A stretch of DNA of 64,000 nt, from NCBI GenBank assembly GCA_022316685.1, contig JAKJHU010000465.1, forward strand, positions 62,001 to 126,000, given 5' to 3'. This document shows positions 62,600-64,000 of this stretch, piece after piece. The notes under the pieces are model-generated. The model was not told where the DNA came from. It saw nothing but the letters and a program-made list of their open reading frames with translations, and made no database searches. The stretch's first letter is position 1. Each line of letters begins with the position of its first letter. The position numbers and the translations under genes were made by a program. Source of the stretch: Progne subis subis (lineage: Eukaryota; Chordata; Aves; Passeriformes; Hirundinidae).

Positions 62600-64000
62600 G
62601 CTCACTCAGAACAAGAAATGAATGGACTAATAGTTATTATGGACAGTATGTAGAAAGTTGTAACTATTGTAGTAATTACCTGAACCATAACAAGAGTTAA
62701 TGCAATACCACGTAGGTATAATGTGACCGAGATACACTGGTACCAAGGAAGAGCTTATGATCCTTACTCTCGTAAGGCTTTAAACAAGATACTAAAAGTC
62801 ACAAATGCAAACTTGTAGGAAGGAAGAGATGTTTGAGGATGTAAGTATGTATTTGTACAGAATGGGTTCCATGAGGCTCACCATCCACCCATGAAACTCC
62901 TCCAGATCCAGATCCTGAATGCTGTGATAAATGCTTGAGTAAATGTCTGGAGTTCAGACTCAAAATAGAGGGGTGTGCGATAAGGGGCTCTGACATTGAC
63001 TTTAACATCACTCAGGGATGTACTGAGTTCCATAAGAACCAGACCAAAATTACTCCACCAGTGCCAAGAAAGGCTGTGATCACCAAGGTGCCAGCTATTC
63101 CAGAAGTAGAGGAACAAATGACTCTAGTAGTTACCAAAATTAAGCCATAAGCTCTAAGAAGACAGGAGTTAAGAAGCTGGTTCAGTAGCAGTCTTTTAAA
63201 ACAAGTAAAAATAGGAGTACAAGTAAATGGTTTTTACATTTAGCCAGAATGTGCCCCATTTCTCAGGAACTCCTTTATAGACTAGACCACTTGACTTCAA
63301 AAAGTATGCCTCCCAATTTTAAGAATAAGAGGGATCTGGCTAAGTTGCTAAGAACTGGACTACAAGTGTTACCAGAATGAGAAAACACAGAGGAGCGAGA
63401 TCATGAAGTAATAATTAATGCACTAGGCACAGCTAGTGAAAACATCTCGCTGGCTCTGGAGTGTACTCAAGCACAACTGTAGATGCAATCAGTAGCTGCT
63501 GCAGTTATCAAGGGAATTAGAAAAGGAACATTCCCTGCTGAAATCTGCAAAATTGTCTGGGACAATGCCTCTAATATAGAAAGAGAACTTCAGTCTTAGT
63601 GGACTTTAGTCAATTTCACCTATAAGCCTGTAACTAGTAAAGTAATATGTGTCAGGAAACTTAATTCACCCAGGATTCCCCTAGGATTAAACCATGAAGG
63701 GACTGTATTGTCTCCTAAACACAGAATATGGGCATGAGAAATTGGAGGAAAGTGGCAAACCATTAACCTAGAGCCCTGTTCTATAAAGAAACAATTAAGG
63801 TACACATGTGATAGAAAGTGATAAAGACACATGTTTAGACACAGACCAAAGCATTTGCCGCTTTGAAACACATTCAGGCAGACAACTTCACTTGTGTATA
63901 TAGGACAAGGCTGTGTCTGCCTTAGGACAGCATGCCCCACCAAAAGAGAGACAACCAAATTGGAGATGAGACTCAATTCAATTTGTCTTCACAATTTTGT
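62600..64000 (+). pseudogene. ERV1 env region, right copy
   Basis: The frame 62935-63150 (71 residues) matches 13154-13369 almost exactly. Further fragments run to the window end. No intact fusion or membrane region is seen in one frame. Confidence 0.5.

Larger units (their letters stand above)
57012..64000 (+). mobile_element. ERV1 right copy: class I ERV provirus, cut by window end
   Basis: Mirror of 11214-19809, running from the 5' LTR through leader, gag, protease, reverse transcriptase, RNase H, integrase and env, and leaving the window inside env. It sits in the same place of the block as the left copy (same GGGTG flank), so it was duplicated with the block and did not insert twice. 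Confidence 0.88.

Noticed and set aside
1..64000. Placing the window on the W chromosome because of the palindrome and ERV density
   Set aside because: Nothing in the sequence itself identifies a sex chromosome; MHC regions of songbirds are also repeat-rich.

Overview
The window looks like a piece of a passerine-type bird MHC class II region. The reasons are class II beta-chain (IIB) exons in short, GC-rich genes, C2H2 zinc-finger genes of the avian KRAB-less type, compact introns built of CCCAGT-like tandem repeats, and several families of bird endogenous retroviruses (ERVs). No tRNA, rRNA, CRISPR array or bacterial-type operon is visible. No complete, clearly functional MHC gene is present: two class IIB pseudogenes are nearly whole and a third contributes only its 3' flank. 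The strongest coding candidates are two of the three full-size C2H2 zinc-finger copies.

The main feature is an array of three copies of one block in alternating orientation. Copy A (1-11166) is forward. Copy B (about 19810-32552) is inverted. Copy C (about 40295-57011) is forward. B and C form a large inverted repeat whose arms start at 32552 and 40295 and run outward to at least 11214 and 64000. The 7.7 kb spacer is almost entirely one ERV (ERV2, 33469-40293). A and B also face each other; they are separated by an 8.6 kb ERV (ERV1, 11214-19809, minus strand). The same ERV1 follows copy C on the plus strand (57012 to the window end). Read in the direction of C, one block holds: an unidentified signal-peptide ORF, a broken zinc-finger fragment, the MHC IIB pseudogene, a GTCCCCATG minisatellite, a convergent zinc-finger gene with a GC-rich upstream region, a decayed gammaretrovirus-like provirus (ERV-gamma), a CpG-rich promoter-like segment, and an unidentified exon-like ORF.

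The copies differ in informative ways. Both MHC IIB pseudogenes share the same premature stop and the same two frame breaks, so the gene was already dead when it was copied (or the copies have been homogenised by gene conversion). The convergent zinc-finger gene has eight fingers in A, five in C (exactly three fewer, in frame) and eight with a broken last finger in B. ERV-gamma is nearly full length in A and C but has lost two blocks (about 4.6 kb) in B. The two ERV1 copies carry different later damage, including a solo LTR with a 6-bp target duplication found only in the left copy.

Two points deserve most attention. First, ERV2's 3' LTR differs from its 5' LTR almost only by plus-strand G-to-A changes over its last 235 bases, in GG and GA contexts, which is the signature of cytidine-deaminase editing. 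Second, a near-canonical MHC class II X-Y promoter module lies inside the MHC pseudogene between exons 2 and 3, in both copies, facing the opposite direction to the gene. All comparisons were made by eye; identities are not computed.
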